From JAJVHZ01 sp041395385 (GTDB taxonomy: Bacteria; Pseudomonadota; Gammaproteobacteria; JAJPIJ01): 64,000 bases of DNA. Below, piece by piece: positions 26,641 through 35,841 of the stretch. The number at the start of each line of letters is the position of its first letter. The stretch's first letter is position 1. Position numbers and translations under genes: made by a program. Location of the stretch: contig JAWLAN010000010.1 of NCBI GenBank assembly GCA_041395385.1, positions 62,001-126,000 of the forward strand, written 5' to 3'. The notes beneath the pieces were generated by a model. That model made no database searches and had not been told where the DNA came from. It was given only the letters and a program-made list of their open reading frames with translations.

Positions 26641-28152
26641 TCAGGCGGATTGCGTGTCGACGTGCCGATACGAGATCGCCTCGGCAAGGTGGGAGGCGAG
26701 GATACGATCCTCCTCGGCCAGATCGGCGACGGTGCGGGCCACCTTCAGCACCCGGTGGACCGAACGCGCCGACAAACCGAGGCGGTCCACGGCGGTGTTG
26801 AGCAGGGCCCGCTCGCTCTGCCCGAGCGCGCACAGGCGCTCCACTTCCTTGTTGGTCATGCAAGCATTGGTCTTGCCGATTCTTTCGATCTGTCGCATCC
26901 GCGCGGCTTCCACGCGCGCACGCGCGGTGGCGCTGCCTTCACCGGACGGTGGTCGGGCGAACAGCTGGGCGTGATCGATGCCCGGCACCTCGATCTGGAT
27001 GTCGATGCGATCGAGCAGGGGGCCGGAGATGCGCGAGCGGTAGCGCGCGACCTCACCGGGCGTGCAACGGCATCGCCCGCGCGCGTCGCCCAGATAGCCG
27101 CAGGGGCAGGGATTCATCGCTGCGATGAGTTGCACACGCGCGGGAAAACTGGCCTGGCGCGCGGCGCGTGAAATCGTGATGCGGCCGCTCTCCAGCGGCT
27201 CCCGGAGTACCTCGAGCACGTGCCGTTCGAACTCCGGCAACTCGTCCAGAAACAGCACGCCGTGGTGCGCCAGGGAGATCTCCCCGGGCCGCGGGTCGCT
27301 GCCGCCTCCGACCAGCGCCACCGCCGAGGCGGTGTGATGTGGTTGACGAAAGGGCCGCTGCCGCCATCTGCGCGTGTCGAAGCCGCAATGGCTGACGGAG
27401 GCCACGGCCGCCGACTCGACGGCCTCGGCGTCGGACATCGGCGGCAACAGCCCCGGCAGGCGCATGGCCAGCATCGTTTTTCCCGTTCCCGGCGGGCCAA
27501 TCATGAGCATGTTATGGGCGCCGGCGGCGGCCACCTCGAGGGCCCGCTTGGCATGCGCCTGCCCGCGTATGTCGCAGAGATCCAAGGCGTCACCGTCAGC
27601 GGCGGCTTCATCGGGCCGTGCACGGAACGGCGTCAGCGGCTGCTCGCCGTTCAGATGCGCGCAGACATCGAGCAGGTGATTGGCCGGAAGCACCTCCAGA
27701 CCGCGCACCAGGGCGGCTTCCGCGGCGTTGGGCATGGGAACGATCAGTGCGCGCCGTGTCCTCGCGGCGGCGATGCTGATGGGAAGCACGCCCGGGACCG
27801 GGCGCAGTTCGCCGGTGAGCGCGAGCTCGCCGATGAACTCGCACTCCGCCAGCCGTTCGCCGCGGATCTGGCCCGACGCCGCCAGTATTCCCAGCGCAAT
27901 CGGCAGATCGAAACGGCCGCTGTGCTTGGGCAGGTCGGCGGGGGCGAGATTGATGGTGAGGCGCTGATACGGAAACTCGAAGCGGCTGTTCATCAGCGCG
28001 CTGCGAACCCGGTCCTTGCTCTCCCTTACTGCGGTTTCGGGCAGGCCCACGATGGACAGGCTGGGCAGGCCGTTGGACAAATGCACTTCGACGCTGACCG
28101 GCGGCGCGTCGATACCCTGCTGTGTCCTGCTCTGTACGGTTGCGATACTCAT
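26641..28152 (-). CDS. comM: YifB/ComM-type Mg-chelatase-like AAA+ ATPase
   Basis: A 503-residue ComM, a hexameric helicase that promotes branch migration during natural transformation. Domains: an N-terminal Lon-like fold (about 1-170, HLSNGLPSLSIVGLPETAVRE), then an AAA+ core with Walker A GPPGTGKTMLA and Walker B LFLDELPEF. A four-Cys cluster (MNPCPCGYLGD, CRCTPGE) follows, then a C-terminal Mg-chelatase helical part. Transcribed after ubiK (22-base gap). Confidence 0.95.
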   Translation of the reverse strand: MSIATVQSRTQQGIDAPPVSVEVHLSNGLPSLSIVGLPETAVRESKDRVRSALMNSRFEFPYQRLTINLAPADLPKHSGRFDLPIALGILAASGQIRGERLAECEFIGELALTGELRPVPGVLPISIAAARTRRALIVPMPNAAEAALVRGLEVLPANHLLDVCAHLNGEQPLTPFRARPDEAAADGDALDLCDIRGQAHAKRALEVAAAGAHNMLMIGPPGTGKTMLAMRLPGLLPPMSDAEAVESAAVASVSHCGFDTRRWRQRPFRQPHHTASAVALVGGGSDPRPGEISLAHHGVLFLDELPEFERHVLEVLREPLESGRITISRAARQASFPARVQLIAAMNPCPCGYLGDARGRCRCTPGEVARYRSRISGPLLDRIDIQIEVPGIDHAQLFARPPSGEGSATARARVEAARMRQIERIGKTNACMTNKEVERLCALGQSERALLNTAVDRLGLSARSVHRVLKVARTVADLAEEDRILASHLAEAISYRHVDTQSA

Positions 28153-28174
28153 CCCTGAGCGCCGTCTCGCGGTT

Positions 28175-28444
28175 CTAGCCGCCCGGCGGGGCGGGCGGTC
28201 GGCTGAGCGCCTGTTCGAGGGCGGCGACCTGCTTCTCCAGTTCCTCGAGCCGGGCGCGCGTGCGAGCGAGCACCGCGGTCTGCACGTCGAATTCCTCGCG
28301 CGTGACCAGATCCATGCTCGCCAGGGCGTTGGTCAGCATGGCCCGCAGGTTCTTGCGCAGTTCGGTGGCGGCAGGACCGCTCATCCGGGGCATCAGTCCC
28401 GCGATACGCTCGATCAGGTTGTCCAGTCGGAGACTTTCGGTCAC
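28175..28444 (-). CDS. ubiK: Ubiquinone biosynthesis accessory factor UbiK
   Basis: An 89-residue BMFP-domain protein with an N-terminal amphipathic helix (NLIERIAGLMP) and a C-terminal coiled coil (TRARLEELEKQVAALEQAL) around the family motif DLVTREEFDVQTAVL. UbiK helps the soluble Ubi enzyme complex in aerobic ubiquinone synthesis. The start is a GTG at 28444, giving the usual length; an ATG upstream at 28504 adds an Arg-rich stretch. It is divergent from the glnK promoter region. Confidence 0.88.
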   Translation of the reverse strand: MTESLRLDNLIERIAGLMPRMSGPAATELRKNLRAMLTNALASMDLVTREEFDVQTAVLARTRARLEELEKQVAALEQALSRPPAPPGG

Positions 28445-28519
28445 GGCTACTCGGCCTTGAGTGATTCTGGCTGCAACTCTCCGGCATGCCCCGGTTGCCG
28501 TCAATACCGCCGAGGGCGC

Positions 28520-28534
28520 GCACCAACACGGTGC
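28520..28534 (+). promoter_or_regulatory. NtrC enhancer site 1
   Basis: GCAC-N7-GTGC with dyad symmetry (GCACCAACACGGTGC). Its centre is near -128 from the predicted sigma-54 start and exactly 30 bases from site 2, about three helical turns. Confidence 0.75.
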
Positions 28535-28549
28535 CTCATCAACATGTCA

Positions 28550-28564
28550 GCACTGTGCTGGTGC
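28550..28564 (+). promoter_or_regulatory. NtrC enhancer site 2
   Basis: GCAC-N7-GTGC (GCACTGTGCTGGTGC), centred near -98. Tandem sites at this distance resemble those at E. coli glnAp2. Confidence 0.75.
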
Positions 28565-28628
28565 GTCGAGTGGGAGCCGGGCTCGCCGAAAAGACATTAA
28601 CACATTGATGCAATGGACTTTCTTCCCT

Positions 28629-28644
28629 TGGCATGACACATGCT
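28629..28644 (+). promoter_or_regulatory. Sigma-54 promoter of glnK-amtB
   Basis: TGGCATGACACATGCT matches TGGCAC-N5-TTGCW, with GG and GC at exact -24/-12 spacing. Predicted start of transcription is near 28655. This implies transcription under nitrogen limitation with NtrC. Confidence 0.85.
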
Positions 28645-28821
28645 GATAGCGATGTGTGCACCCTTTGAAGCCTCTCCGGGCGACACATAAAGAGGCGGGG
28701 CGGCATGCAGGAGTAGGGTGGCTTTACGCGTCGATCAGCTCGCGGGCGGCGGCAGCGCGGCAGCAGGGAAGGCAACGACCGCTCGCGTTCATCGGCGTCA
28801 AAACAAGAGAGGAGCCAGGCA

Positions 28822-29160
28822 ATGAAATTAGTCACAGCAATCATCAAGCCCTTCAAGCTCGATGACGTCCGCGAGGCGTTATCGGGCGTAGGGGTTCAGG
28901 GCATCACGGTTACCGAAGTGAAGGGGTTCGGCCGTCAGAAGGGACACACCGAGCTCTACCGCGGAGCCGAGTACGTCGTGGATTTCCTGCCGAAGGTGAA
29001 GCTCGAGGTGGCCATACAGGACAGCCAGCTCGACGGTGTCATCGAGGCCATCATCAACGCCACCAAGACCGGCAAGATTGGCGACGGGAAGATATTCGTC
29101 TTCGACGTCGAGCAGGTCATCCGCATACGCACGGGCGAGACGGGCGCCGCAGCGCTCTGA
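28822..29160 (+). CDS. glnK: PII nitrogen regulatory protein, GlnK type (copy 1)
   Basis: A 112-residue PII protein. The T-loop carries Tyr51 (HTELYRGAEYVVDF), the uridylylation site, and the B- and C-loop motifs TGKIGDGKIF and IRIRTGETG are intact. It senses ATP/ADP and 2-oxoglutarate and blocks AmtB when nitrogen is ample. GAGAGGAG lies before the ATG. It is 35 bases upstream of amtB in a classic glnK-amtB operon. Confidence 0.96.
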   Translation: MKLVTAIIKPFKLDDVREALSGVGVQGITVTEVKGFGRQKGHTELYRGAEYVVDFLPKVKLEVAIQDSQLDGVIEAIINATKTGKIGDGKIFVFDVEQVIRIRTGETGAAAL

Positions 29161-29195
29161 TAACCGTCTTGAATCATCGAACCCTGGAGAATCTC

Positions 29196-30638
29196 ATGAA
29201 ATCCTTCATTCGTTACGTGTTATTCGTACTCGCCTTGGGCGTGGGCGGCACCGCCCTCGCGCAAGACGTCGCCGCCCCGGAACCTGCCGCGGAGGTGGCA
29301 GCCGCGCCGGCAGAAGCGGCTCCCGCGCCGGCGATGGACAAGGGCGACACCGCGTGGATGATCACCGCCACCGTGCTCGTGATCATGATGACCGTTCCCG
29401 GTCTGGCGCTGTTCTACGGCGGCATGGTGCGCGCCAAGAACATGCTGTCGGTCCTGATGCAAATCTTCGCCACCTTCTCGCTGCTGGTCGTGCTCTGGGT
29501 GGTGTACGGCTACAGCGTCGCCTTCACCGAGGGCAACGCATTCTTCGGCGGCCTCGGCAAGATGTTCCTGAATGGCATCGACACAAGCTCCGCGGCCGCG
29601 ACCTGGAGCAAGGGCGTCTACATTCCCGAATACATCTACGTCGCCTTCCAGGCAACCTTCGCGGGCATCACGCCGTGTCTCATCATCGGCGCCTTCGCCG
29701 AGCGCATGAAGTTCTCCGCGGTGTTGCTGTTCATGGTGTTGTGGTTCACCTTCTCGTACCTGCCGATGGCTCACATGGTGTGGTACTGGGCCGGTCCGGA
29801 CGCCTACACCGATGCCGCGGCCGCCGAGGCGGCGACCGCCACGGCGGGCTGGCTGTTCCAGAAGGGCGCGATGGACTTCGCCGGCGGCACGGTGGTGCAC
29901 ATCAATGCCGGCATTGCCGGCCTGGTGGCCGCGATCATCCTTGGCCGCCGCATCGGCTACGGGCGCGAGGCGTTCATGCCGCACAGCATGACGATGACCA
30001 TGATCGGCGCCTCGCTGCTGTGGTGCGGCTGGTTCGGGTTCAACGTCGGCTCCAATCTGGAGTCCACCGGTCTGGCGGCGCTGGCCTTCATCAACACCTT
30101 CGTGGCGACGGCGATGGCAGCCATCTCCTGGATGTTCGTGGAATGGATATTCCGCGGCAAACCCAGCATGTTGGGCGTCGCGTCGGGCGCCATCGCCGGC
30201 CTGGTGGCAATCACCCCGGCATGCGGATTCGTCGGTCCGGTCGGCGCGATCGTTCTGGGCCTGGTGGTCTCGCCCGTCTGCTACGTTTTCGTCGCCAAGG
30301 TCAAGGCCATGCTCCGCTACGATGACTCCCTGGACGTGTTCGGCGTGCACGCCGTCGGCGGCATCGTCGGCGCGCTGGGCACCGGCATCTTCGGGGCCCC
30401 GTCCCTGGGCGGCCAGAGCTGGTACGACTACGTGGCGAACGCCGCCGGCGAGTTCAGCATCTCCGGCCAGTTCATGACCCAGCTCACCGCCGTTGTCGTG
30501 GCGATCATCTGGTCCGCCGTGGTGGCGGCCGTTGCGCTGCTCATCGTCAAGATGGTGGTCGGACTGCGTGTGCCCGAGGATGTCGAGCGCGAGGGCCTCG
30601 ACGTCGCCGAGCACGGCGAGCCGGCCTATCACATGTGA
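29196..30638 (+). CDS. amtB: Ammonium transporter (copy 1)
   Basis: A 480-residue Amt. It has a cleavable signal peptide (LALGVGGTALAQ), an Ala/Pro/Glu-rich periplasmic stretch, then 11 helices. Twin pore histidines lie in GGTVVHINAG and FGVHAVGG, and the signature DFAGG is present. The C-terminal tail (VPEDVEREGLDVAEHGEPAY) is complete and is the part gated by PII. GGAGAA precedes the ATG at 29196. The sigma-54 promoter upstream suggests nitrogen control of the pair. Confidence 0.96.
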   Translation: MKSFIRYVLFVLALGVGGTALAQDVAAPEPAAEVAAAPAEAAPAPAMDKGDTAWMITATVLVIMMTVPGLALFYGGMVRAKNMLSVLMQIFATFSLLVVLWVVYGYSVAFTEGNAFFGGLGKMFLNGIDTSSAAATWSKGVYIPEYIYVAFQATFAGITPCLIIGAFAERMKFSAVLLFMVLWFTFSYLPMAHMVWYWAGPDAYTDAAAAEAATATAGWLFQKGAMDFAGGTVVHINAGIAGLVAAIILGRRIGYGREAFMPHSMTMTMIGASLLWCGWFGFNVGSNLESTGLAALAFINTFVATAMAAISWMFVEWIFRGKPSMLGVASGAIAGLVAITPACGFVGPVGAIVLGLVVSPVCYVFVAKVKAMLRYDDSLDVFGVHAVGGIVGALGTGIFGAPSLGGQSWYDYVANAAGEFSISGQFMTQLTAVVVAIIWSAVVAAVALLIVKMVVGLRVPEDVEREGLDVAEHGEPAYHM

Positions 30639-30664
30639 ATCCTCCTGAAGTCTCCAGCCACCTT

Positions 30665-30692
30665 GCGGGCGCCCCAGGGCGCCCGCTTTTTT
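30665..30692 (+). terminator. Rho-independent terminator after amtB
   Basis: Stem GCGGGCGC / GCGCCCGC, loop CCCAGG, then six T. It ends the glnK-amtB transcript. Confidence 0.9.
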
Positions 30693-30732
30693 GTGGCGCA
30701 ATCCCGGGCACGGCCCGGGCGCGACGCTGGAC

Positions 30733-31368
30733 TCAGGCCGGTTGTTCGCCGTACATGATGATCGACAGCAGCATGATCGGCGTCTTGATGAGCTTCTCGG
30801 GGCCGTGCGGAACCTCACCCCTGAAACTGAGGGAATCGCCGGGATTGAGCAGGTACAGCTCGGAGCCGTGGCGGTATTGGATCTTGCCCTTCAGCACGTA
30901 GATGAACTCCGTGCCGGGGTGTTCGAAGGCGGGATAGACCTCGCTCGCGTCGTCCATGGTCACGAGGAACGGTTCGAAGAGCTTTTGCGGGCCCTGATCG
31001 TAGGCGAGCAGATGATAGGTATGGCCGCGCTTGGTGCCGCGGCGCACGACCTCCATGCCGGTCCCACTCCTGACGTGCTGTGCGTTGCCCGCCGGCACGT
31101 TGTAGTACCGGAACAGGTGCGAGAGGGAAACGCCCAGCGCGCCGGCAATCTTGTTGAGGGTCTCGAGGCTGCAGGAGACCTGACCATTCTCGATCTTGGA
31201 CAGCATGCCGCGGCTGATGCTGGCCTGCTGCGCGACCTCGGCAATGGTCAGATGATCGAGGCGCCGCAGTTCGTGTATCGCGCGGCCGAGAAACGCGTCC
31301 AGCGACCGCTCATCCACCTTTGCGACGCCCTTTTCCTTCGGTTTGGCCGCACGCTTTTCCCTGCGCAT
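30733..31368 (-). CDS. XRE-family regulator with C-terminal cupin sensor domain
   Basis: A 211-residue regulator. The helix-turn-helix covers about residues 30-85 (TIAEVAQQASISRGMLSKIENG) and the cupin about residues 115-205 (FEHPGTEFIYVLKGKIQYR, LNPGDSLSFRGEVPHGPE). Cupin-linked XRE proteins usually control nearby amine or amino-acid genes in response to a small ligand. It is the last gene of the glnT-glxBCD operon (32 bases after glxD), so the likely target is that operon and its divergent partner (inference). Confidence 0.9.
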   Translation of the reverse strand: MRREKRAAKPKEKGVAKVDERSLDAFLGRAIHELRRLDHLTIAEVAQQASISRGMLSKIENGQVSCSLETLNKIAGALGVSLSHLFRYYNVPAGNAQHVRSGTGMEVVRRGTKRGHTYHLLAYDQGPQKLFEPFLVTMDDASEVYPAFEHPGTEFIYVLKGKIQYRHGSELYLLNPGDSLSFRGEVPHGPEKLIKTPIMLLSIIMYGEQPA

Positions 31369-31400
31369 CGCCGCCAGGTCTCCGTCGAGTCGCCGGTTCG

Positions 31401-32747
31401 TCAGCCGCTGTGCCCGGGGATCCAGCGCGTGCCGGCCAGCGGGATGCGCCCCATGGCGGCAGCCTCCACGGTCAGCGCGACCAGATCCTCGCGCTCGAGG
31501 TGGTGCACGTCCGACTTGCCGCAGGCCCGCGCGATCGTGGTGAGCTCCATGTTCATGGTCTTCAGGTAGTTCTTCACGTGCTTGGCGCCGGCCTCGGGGG
31601 TGAGACGCTGCTCCAGCATGTCATCCTGCGTCGTGATCCCGACCGGGCAGAGGCCGGTGTGGCAGTGGTGGCAGAATCCGGGGGCGGTGCCCAGGGCCTC
31701 GTACTCGGCGATTGCCGAATGATGCTCGCCGCGCTGCAGATAGGTTTCGTTGTTGCACCCGAGCGCGAAGAGGATGCCCTGGCCGATGGAGACAGCATCC
31801 GCGCCCATCGCCAGCGCCTTGGCTGCATCGGCGCCGGTGCGTATGCCGCCGGAGACGATGAGCTGGACCTTGCCCTTCATGTTCATGTCCTCCAGCGCAT
31901 CGACCGCCTGGCGGACCGCGGCCAGCGTGGGGATGCCTATGTGCTCGATGAACACGGTCTGGGTGGCGGCGGTGCCGCCCTGCATGCCGTCCACGACGAC
32001 GACGTCGGCGCCCGCGTGCACGCAGAGCTTCACGTCGTGGAAGGTGCGCGTGGCGCCGACCTTGACGTAGATGGGGACCTCCCAGTCCGTGATCTCGCGC
32101 AGTTCCTTGATCTTGATCGTGAGATCGTCCGGCCCGGTCCAGTCCGGATGGCGGCAGGCGGATCGCTGATCCACGCCCTCGGGCAGCGTGCGCATGCCGG
32201 CGACGCGCTTGTTGACCTTCTGACCGAGCAGCATGCCGCCGCCGCCCGGTTTGGCGCCCTGGCCGACGACGACCTCGATCGCGTTGGCCTTGCGCAGGTC
32301 GTCGGGATTGAAGCCGTAGCGTGATGGCAGGCACTGGTACACGAGCGTCTTCGACGACTGCCGTTCCTCCGGCGTCATGCCGCCGTCGCCCGTGGTGGTG
32401 GACGTCCCGCATTCCGTCGCGGCACGGCCAAGGGCCTCCTTCACGTTGGCGGACAGCGAACCGAAGCTCATTCCCGCGATGGTGATCGGGATATCGAGCT
32501 CGATCGGCTTTTTCGCGTAGCGGGTGCCGAGCACGGTCTTGGTCGTGCACTTCTCGCGGTAACCCTCCAGCGGGTAGCGGGTTATCGATCCGGCGAGAAA
32601 GACCAGGTCGTCGAAATGGGGCACCTTGCGCTTGGTGCCCAATCCGCGAATCTCGTAAAGGCCGGTCGCAGCAGCACGCTGTATGTAATCGATGACCGTC
32701 CGATCGAAGGTGTGGCTCTCTTCCTTTTGTATGCGTCGATGGCTCAC
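31401..32747 (-). CDS. glxD: FMN-binding glutamate synthase-like protein, GlxD/MgsC type
   Basis: A 448-residue protein equivalent to the FMN-binding half of glutamate synthase as a separate subunit. It contains the TIM-barrel (MSFGSLSANVKEAL, GQGAKPGGGGMLLGQKV, VSGGIRTGADAAKALAMGAD) and a cysteine cluster, CHHCHTGLCPVGI, like the Fe-S site of GltB. Relatives are GlxD of rhizobia and the MgsC subunit of N-methylglutamate synthase. It probably catalyses the flavin-dependent step of amination of 2-oxoglutarate by ammonia or an amine released from a gamma-glutamyl amide. Confidence 0.9.
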   Translation of the reverse strand: MSHRRIQKEESHTFDRTVIDYIQRAAATGLYEIRGLGTKRKVPHFDDLVFLAGSITRYPLEGYREKCTTKTVLGTRYAKKPIELDIPITIAGMSFGSLSANVKEALGRAATECGTSTTTGDGGMTPEERQSSKTLVYQCLPSRYGFNPDDLRKANAIEVVVGQGAKPGGGGMLLGQKVNKRVAGMRTLPEGVDQRSACRHPDWTGPDDLTIKIKELREITDWEVPIYVKVGATRTFHDVKLCVHAGADVVVVDGMQGGTAATQTVFIEHIGIPTLAAVRQAVDALEDMNMKGKVQLIVSGGIRTGADAAKALAMGADAVSIGQGILFALGCNNETYLQRGEHHSAIAEYEALGTAPGFCHHCHTGLCPVGITTQDDMLEQRLTPEAGAKHVKNYLKTMNMELTTIARACGKSDVHHLEREDLVALTVEAAAMGRIPLAGTRWIPGHSG

Positions 32748-32767
32748 GTTGTGTGTCCTCTGCGAGT

Positions 32768-33451
32768 TCAGTATTCCTGGTCCGCGTCGGCGTTCCAGTT
32801 GTAGAGCGACTTGGCCGAGGCGATACGCTTGAACTCCTTCGGCTTGTAATTCAGGCCGGCCTTGTCCAGAAGCTCGGCGAGCTTCTTCTCATCGGCCTTG
32901 GTCATGGGTTCCTCGCGCGCGTCGGCACCGAATGACCTCACCTTGCCGCGCACGTAGATGACGGCCTCGTACAGGGAGTCACCCAGATGGTCGCCGGCGT
33001 CGCCGCAGACCACCAGGGTGCCGGCCTGCGCCATGAACGCGGAGAAGTTGCCGACGTTGCCGCCGACGACGATGTCTATGCCCTTCATGGATATCCCACA
33101 GCGCAGCGAGGCGTCGCCGTCGATGACGAGCGTGCCGCCATGCCCCGAGGCGCCGGCGGAAACCGACGCGAAGCCTTTCACGTGCACGAGGCCCGACATC
33201 ATGTTCTCCGCCACGCCCGGGCCGGCATTGCCGTGCACGGTCACCTCCGCCTGCTTGTTCATGCCCGCGCAGTAGTAGCCGGTATGGCCGTGTACGTCGA
33301 TCTTCACCGGCGCGTCGACGCCGGCGGCGATGCTGTGGGCGCCGTCCGGGTTGACGATCTCGACGTGCTTGATCTTCTTTTTCCTGACCTCGTGGTGCAG
33401 AAACTGGTTCAGCTCCCGCAGCGAGGTCTTCGCGAGGTCTATGCGTTCCAT
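32768..33451 (-). CDS. glxC: GXGXG-domain protein, GlxC/MgsB type
   Basis: A 227-residue right-handed beta-helix protein matching the C-terminal GXGXG domain of glutamate synthase as a free subunit: GHTGYYCAGMNKQAEVTVHG, GNAGPGVAENMMSG, GGNVGNFSAFMAQAG, GDAGDHLGDSLY. It overlaps glxB by 13 bases and precedes glxD by 20, so the three are made together. It is structural rather than catalytic in the parent enzyme. Confidence 0.9.
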   Translation of the reverse strand: MERIDLAKTSLRELNQFLHHEVRKKKIKHVEIVNPDGAHSIAAGVDAPVKIDVHGHTGYYCAGMNKQAEVTVHGNAGPGVAENMMSGLVHVKGFASVSAGASGHGGTLVIDGDASLRCGISMKGIDIVVGGNVGNFSAFMAQAGTLVVCGDAGDHLGDSLYEAVIYVRGKVRSFGADAREEPMTKADEKKLAELLDKAGLNYKPKEFKRIASAKSLYNWNADADQEY

Positions 33452-34335
33452 ACGTAAATCTGCTCCGGCTGGGGCTCGAAGATTCGAGCCTTGTTGACGT
33501 TAGGCAGGTGCGCCAGGGCGTGGAACTCCGAGGCGATGGCGACATAGTCGTCCGTCTCGGCGACGACGGCCGGCTTGCAGGCAAAGGAGTCGCGAACGAG
33601 CGCGAGCTTGTCCTTGGTGCCCATCAGCAGGGTGTAGAACCCGTCGAGCTCTGCAAAACCGTGCTGCAGCGCCTTTTCAAGACTGTCGCCCTCGCGCATG
33701 CGCCACTCGAGGAAGCGGCAGACCGCCTCGGTGTCGTTGTCGGTGTCGAAGTGGATCCCGCGCGGCTCCAGCATGCGGCGAATGCTATTGGGATTCGACA
33801 CCGTGCCGTTGTGCACCAGGCAGAAGTCCCTGCCGGCCGTGAACGGATGGGCGCGATCCGGCGTCACCGCCGACTCGGTCGCCATGCGAGTATGCGCGAC
33901 CACGTGCGAGCCCTCGAGGTCCTGGAAGTCGTACTTCTCGGCGATCTCCGTGGGCGTGCCTATGTCCTTGTAGACCTCCATGACCTTGCCGACCGACAGT
34001 ACGTGCACGCCGGGAAACTGCTCGTGCAACCAGGTGCGCACCTCCGCGGGCTCCAGATGCGTCGCCAGCAGCGCATGATTGTCCTGCACGCTGAGCTTGA
34101 TCTTGGAGCCCAGGTGCTTCTTGAAGCCGGATTCGAGCCTCTTCCAGTCGAAATCAGGGTCATCCGCATACAGGCTGTATTTCAGGCTGTCGCCCTTGGC
34201 GCGGTCGGTGAAGGCGGCGAGACCCGCGGAATCCGGTCCGCGTTCCGTCATGCCGATGAGGATGGGCACCATCCAATCGCCCAACTGACTGCGCAAGTCC
34301 GGCCTCTTTACCAGTAATCCGATAATTCCGCACAT
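33439..34335 (-). CDS. glxB: Class II glutamine amidotransferase subunit, GlxB/MgsA type
   Basis: A 298-residue Ntn-type amidotransferase. The nucleophile Cys2 follows the initiator Met (MCGIIGLL). Substrate loops appear as MTERGPDSAGLAAF and AHTRMATESAVTPDRAHPF, and LVHNGTVSNPNSIR completes the site. It should release ammonia or an amine from glutamine or a gamma-glutamyl amide and pass it to GlxD. The ATG shares one base with the glnT stop (TAATG), so the two are coupled. Confidence 0.92.
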   Translation of the reverse strand: MCGIIGLLVKRPDLRSQLGDWMVPILIGMTERGPDSAGLAAFTDRAKGDSLKYSLYADDPDFDWKRLESGFKKHLGSKIKLSVQDNHALLATHLEPAEVRTWLHEQFPGVHVLSVGKVMEVYKDIGTPTEIAEKYDFQDLEGSHVVAHTRMATESAVTPDRAHPFTAGRDFCLVHNGTVSNPNSIRRMLEPRGIHFDTDNDTEAVCRFLEWRMREGDSLEKALQHGFAELDGFYTLLMGTKDKLALVRDSFACKPAVVAETDDYVAIASEFHALAHLPNVNKARIFEPQPEQIYVWNA

Positions 34336-35669
34336 TAGAAGAACTCCAGGTAGCGATCGATTTCCCACTGTGAGACGTGGCGCTGGTACTCGACCCACTC
34401 CATTCGCTTGAGCCGGATGAACTCCTGCGCGACGTCGTTGCCGAGCGCGCTGCACAGCACGCTGTCCTCTTCGAGCTCATCGAGCGCATCGTTGAGGTTC
34501 TGCGGCAGCACCTTGATCTTGCGCTTCTTCAGTTCCTGTGGCGTGAACTCGTAGATGTTCTCGTTGACGGGGTCGCCCGGATCGAGCTTGCGCTCCACGC
34601 CATCCAACCCCGCCGCGATGATCAACGCGGTCGCGAGGTAGGGGTTGGACGAACCGTCGGCAAGGCGCAGCTCGATGCGACCGTAGGGAATGCGCGCCAT
34701 GCAGGTCCGATTGTTGTCGCCGTAGGAGATATAGGCCGGCGCCCAGGTTGATCCGGAAAGCGCCCGTCCCACCACCAACCGCTTGTACGAGTTGATCGTG
34801 GGCGCCAGCACGGCGGTGAGGCCGCGCGCGTGCTGCAGAAGACCCCCGAGGAAATAATAGGCCGTCTGCGAAAGCCCCAGCCCGCGCTTGTCCTTGGGAT
34901 CGTGGAAGATATTCTTCGTCTTCTTGTCACCGATCGAGATGTGGAAGTGCGTACCGGTGCCGGTGCGATTGGCAAACGGCTTCGGCATGAATGTGCAAAC
35001 CATGCCGAGCTGGTGTGCGATCTCGCTGGCCGCCATCTTGAAATAGATGTACTGATCCGCGCTCGTCAGGCACTCGCTGTAGGTGTAGTTGATCTCGAAC
35101 TGGGCATTGCCGTCCTCATGATCGATCTGATAGGGATCCATGCCCACTGCGGTAAGGGAATCGAAAAGCCGTTCGAGGAAAACCGCGCTGCGCGAGAGGC
35201 CCTTGTAGTCGTAGCACGGCTTTTCGAGCGAATCGCTGTTGTCAAACGGACAGACGCTACCGTCTTCGTTGCGGCGCAGAAGCATGAACTCCGGTTCGAC
35301 GCCGGTGTACATGGTCCAGCCGCGGTCCCGAAGCCGATCGATCTGCTTCATCAGGATGTGGCGGGAATCGTAGGCGTAGGGCTTGCCGTGCACGTGCCCG
35401 ACGCAGACCAGGCGTGCATACCCCGGCATCCACGGGATGAGCGAGAGCGTGGAGAGGTCGCCCTTGGCCATGTAGTCCGGGCCATGCGGACCCATGCCCA
35501 TTCCCCAGATCGCGAAACCGGCGAAACCGGCGCCATCGGTCAGGACGTCGTCGAGATGCGAGGCCGGCACAGCCTTGGTCTTCGCAGATCCATGCATGTC
35601 GACGAACTGCGCAAGGATGAACTTTACCTTGTTGTCCTTTAGAAACTTCTTCGCCTCACTCGGTGTCAT
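34335..35669 (-). CDS. glnT: Type III glutamine synthetase / gamma-glutamylamide synthetase family (GlnT)
   Basis: A 444-residue GS fold. Visible parts: the N-terminal beta-grasp (KFILAQFVDMHGSAK, then FAGFAIWGMGMGPHGPDY), metal ligands in GVEPEFMLL and DHEDGNAQFEINY, the His of TGTHFHIS, and the Arg-rich GRIELRLADGSSNPYLA. This is the GlnT family first described in rhizobia, which also contains gamma-glutamylmethylamide synthetase (GmaS). It therefore amidates glutamate with ammonia or a small amine; which one is not decidable by eye. First gene of the glnT-glxB-glxC-glxD-XRE operon. Confidence 0.92.
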   Translation of the reverse strand: MTPSEAKKFLKDNKVKFILAQFVDMHGSAKTKAVPASHLDDVLTDGAGFAGFAIWGMGMGPHGPDYMAKGDLSTLSLIPWMPGYARLVCVGHVHGKPYAYDSRHILMKQIDRLRDRGWTMYTGVEPEFMLLRRNEDGSVCPFDNSDSLEKPCYDYKGLSRSAVFLERLFDSLTAVGMDPYQIDHEDGNAQFEINYTYSECLTSADQYIYFKMAASEIAHQLGMVCTFMPKPFANRTGTGTHFHISIGDKKTKNIFHDPKDKRGLGLSQTAYYFLGGLLQHARGLTAVLAPTINSYKRLVVGRALSGSTWAPAYISYGDNNRTCMARIPYGRIELRLADGSSNPYLATALIIAAGLDGVERKLDPGDPVNENIYEFTPQELKKRKIKVLPQNLNDALDELEEDSVLCSALGNDVAQEFIRLKRMEWVEYQRHVSQWEIDRYLEFF

Positions 35670-35841
35670 CGCTCCTCTCCCGTCCAGTATTCAATATTGA
35701 TCTCGTGTCGCGCCCGGCGTCGGCGCCGGCGGGCGCCCTTCACGCTGTGGCGGCGCCGCCCATGCAGGGCGCGCGCCGACACTGTCGTCGAATCTACCCC
35801 CAGGCAATCGCCCCCCAGCCGGGAGCGGCCTATCAAAATAT

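Larger units (their letters stand above)
28445..28821. other. glnK control region and leader
   Basis: 377 bases between the divergent ubiK and glnK. They hold two NtrC sites and a sigma-54 promoter, listed separately, then a leader of about 165 bases running to glnK. No other gene seen. Confidence 0.7.

Noticed and set aside
29220..30818. Long minus-strand frame opposite amtB copy 1
   Set aside because: Antisense shadow, His/Gln/Asp-rich; amtB is complete with signal peptide and tail.
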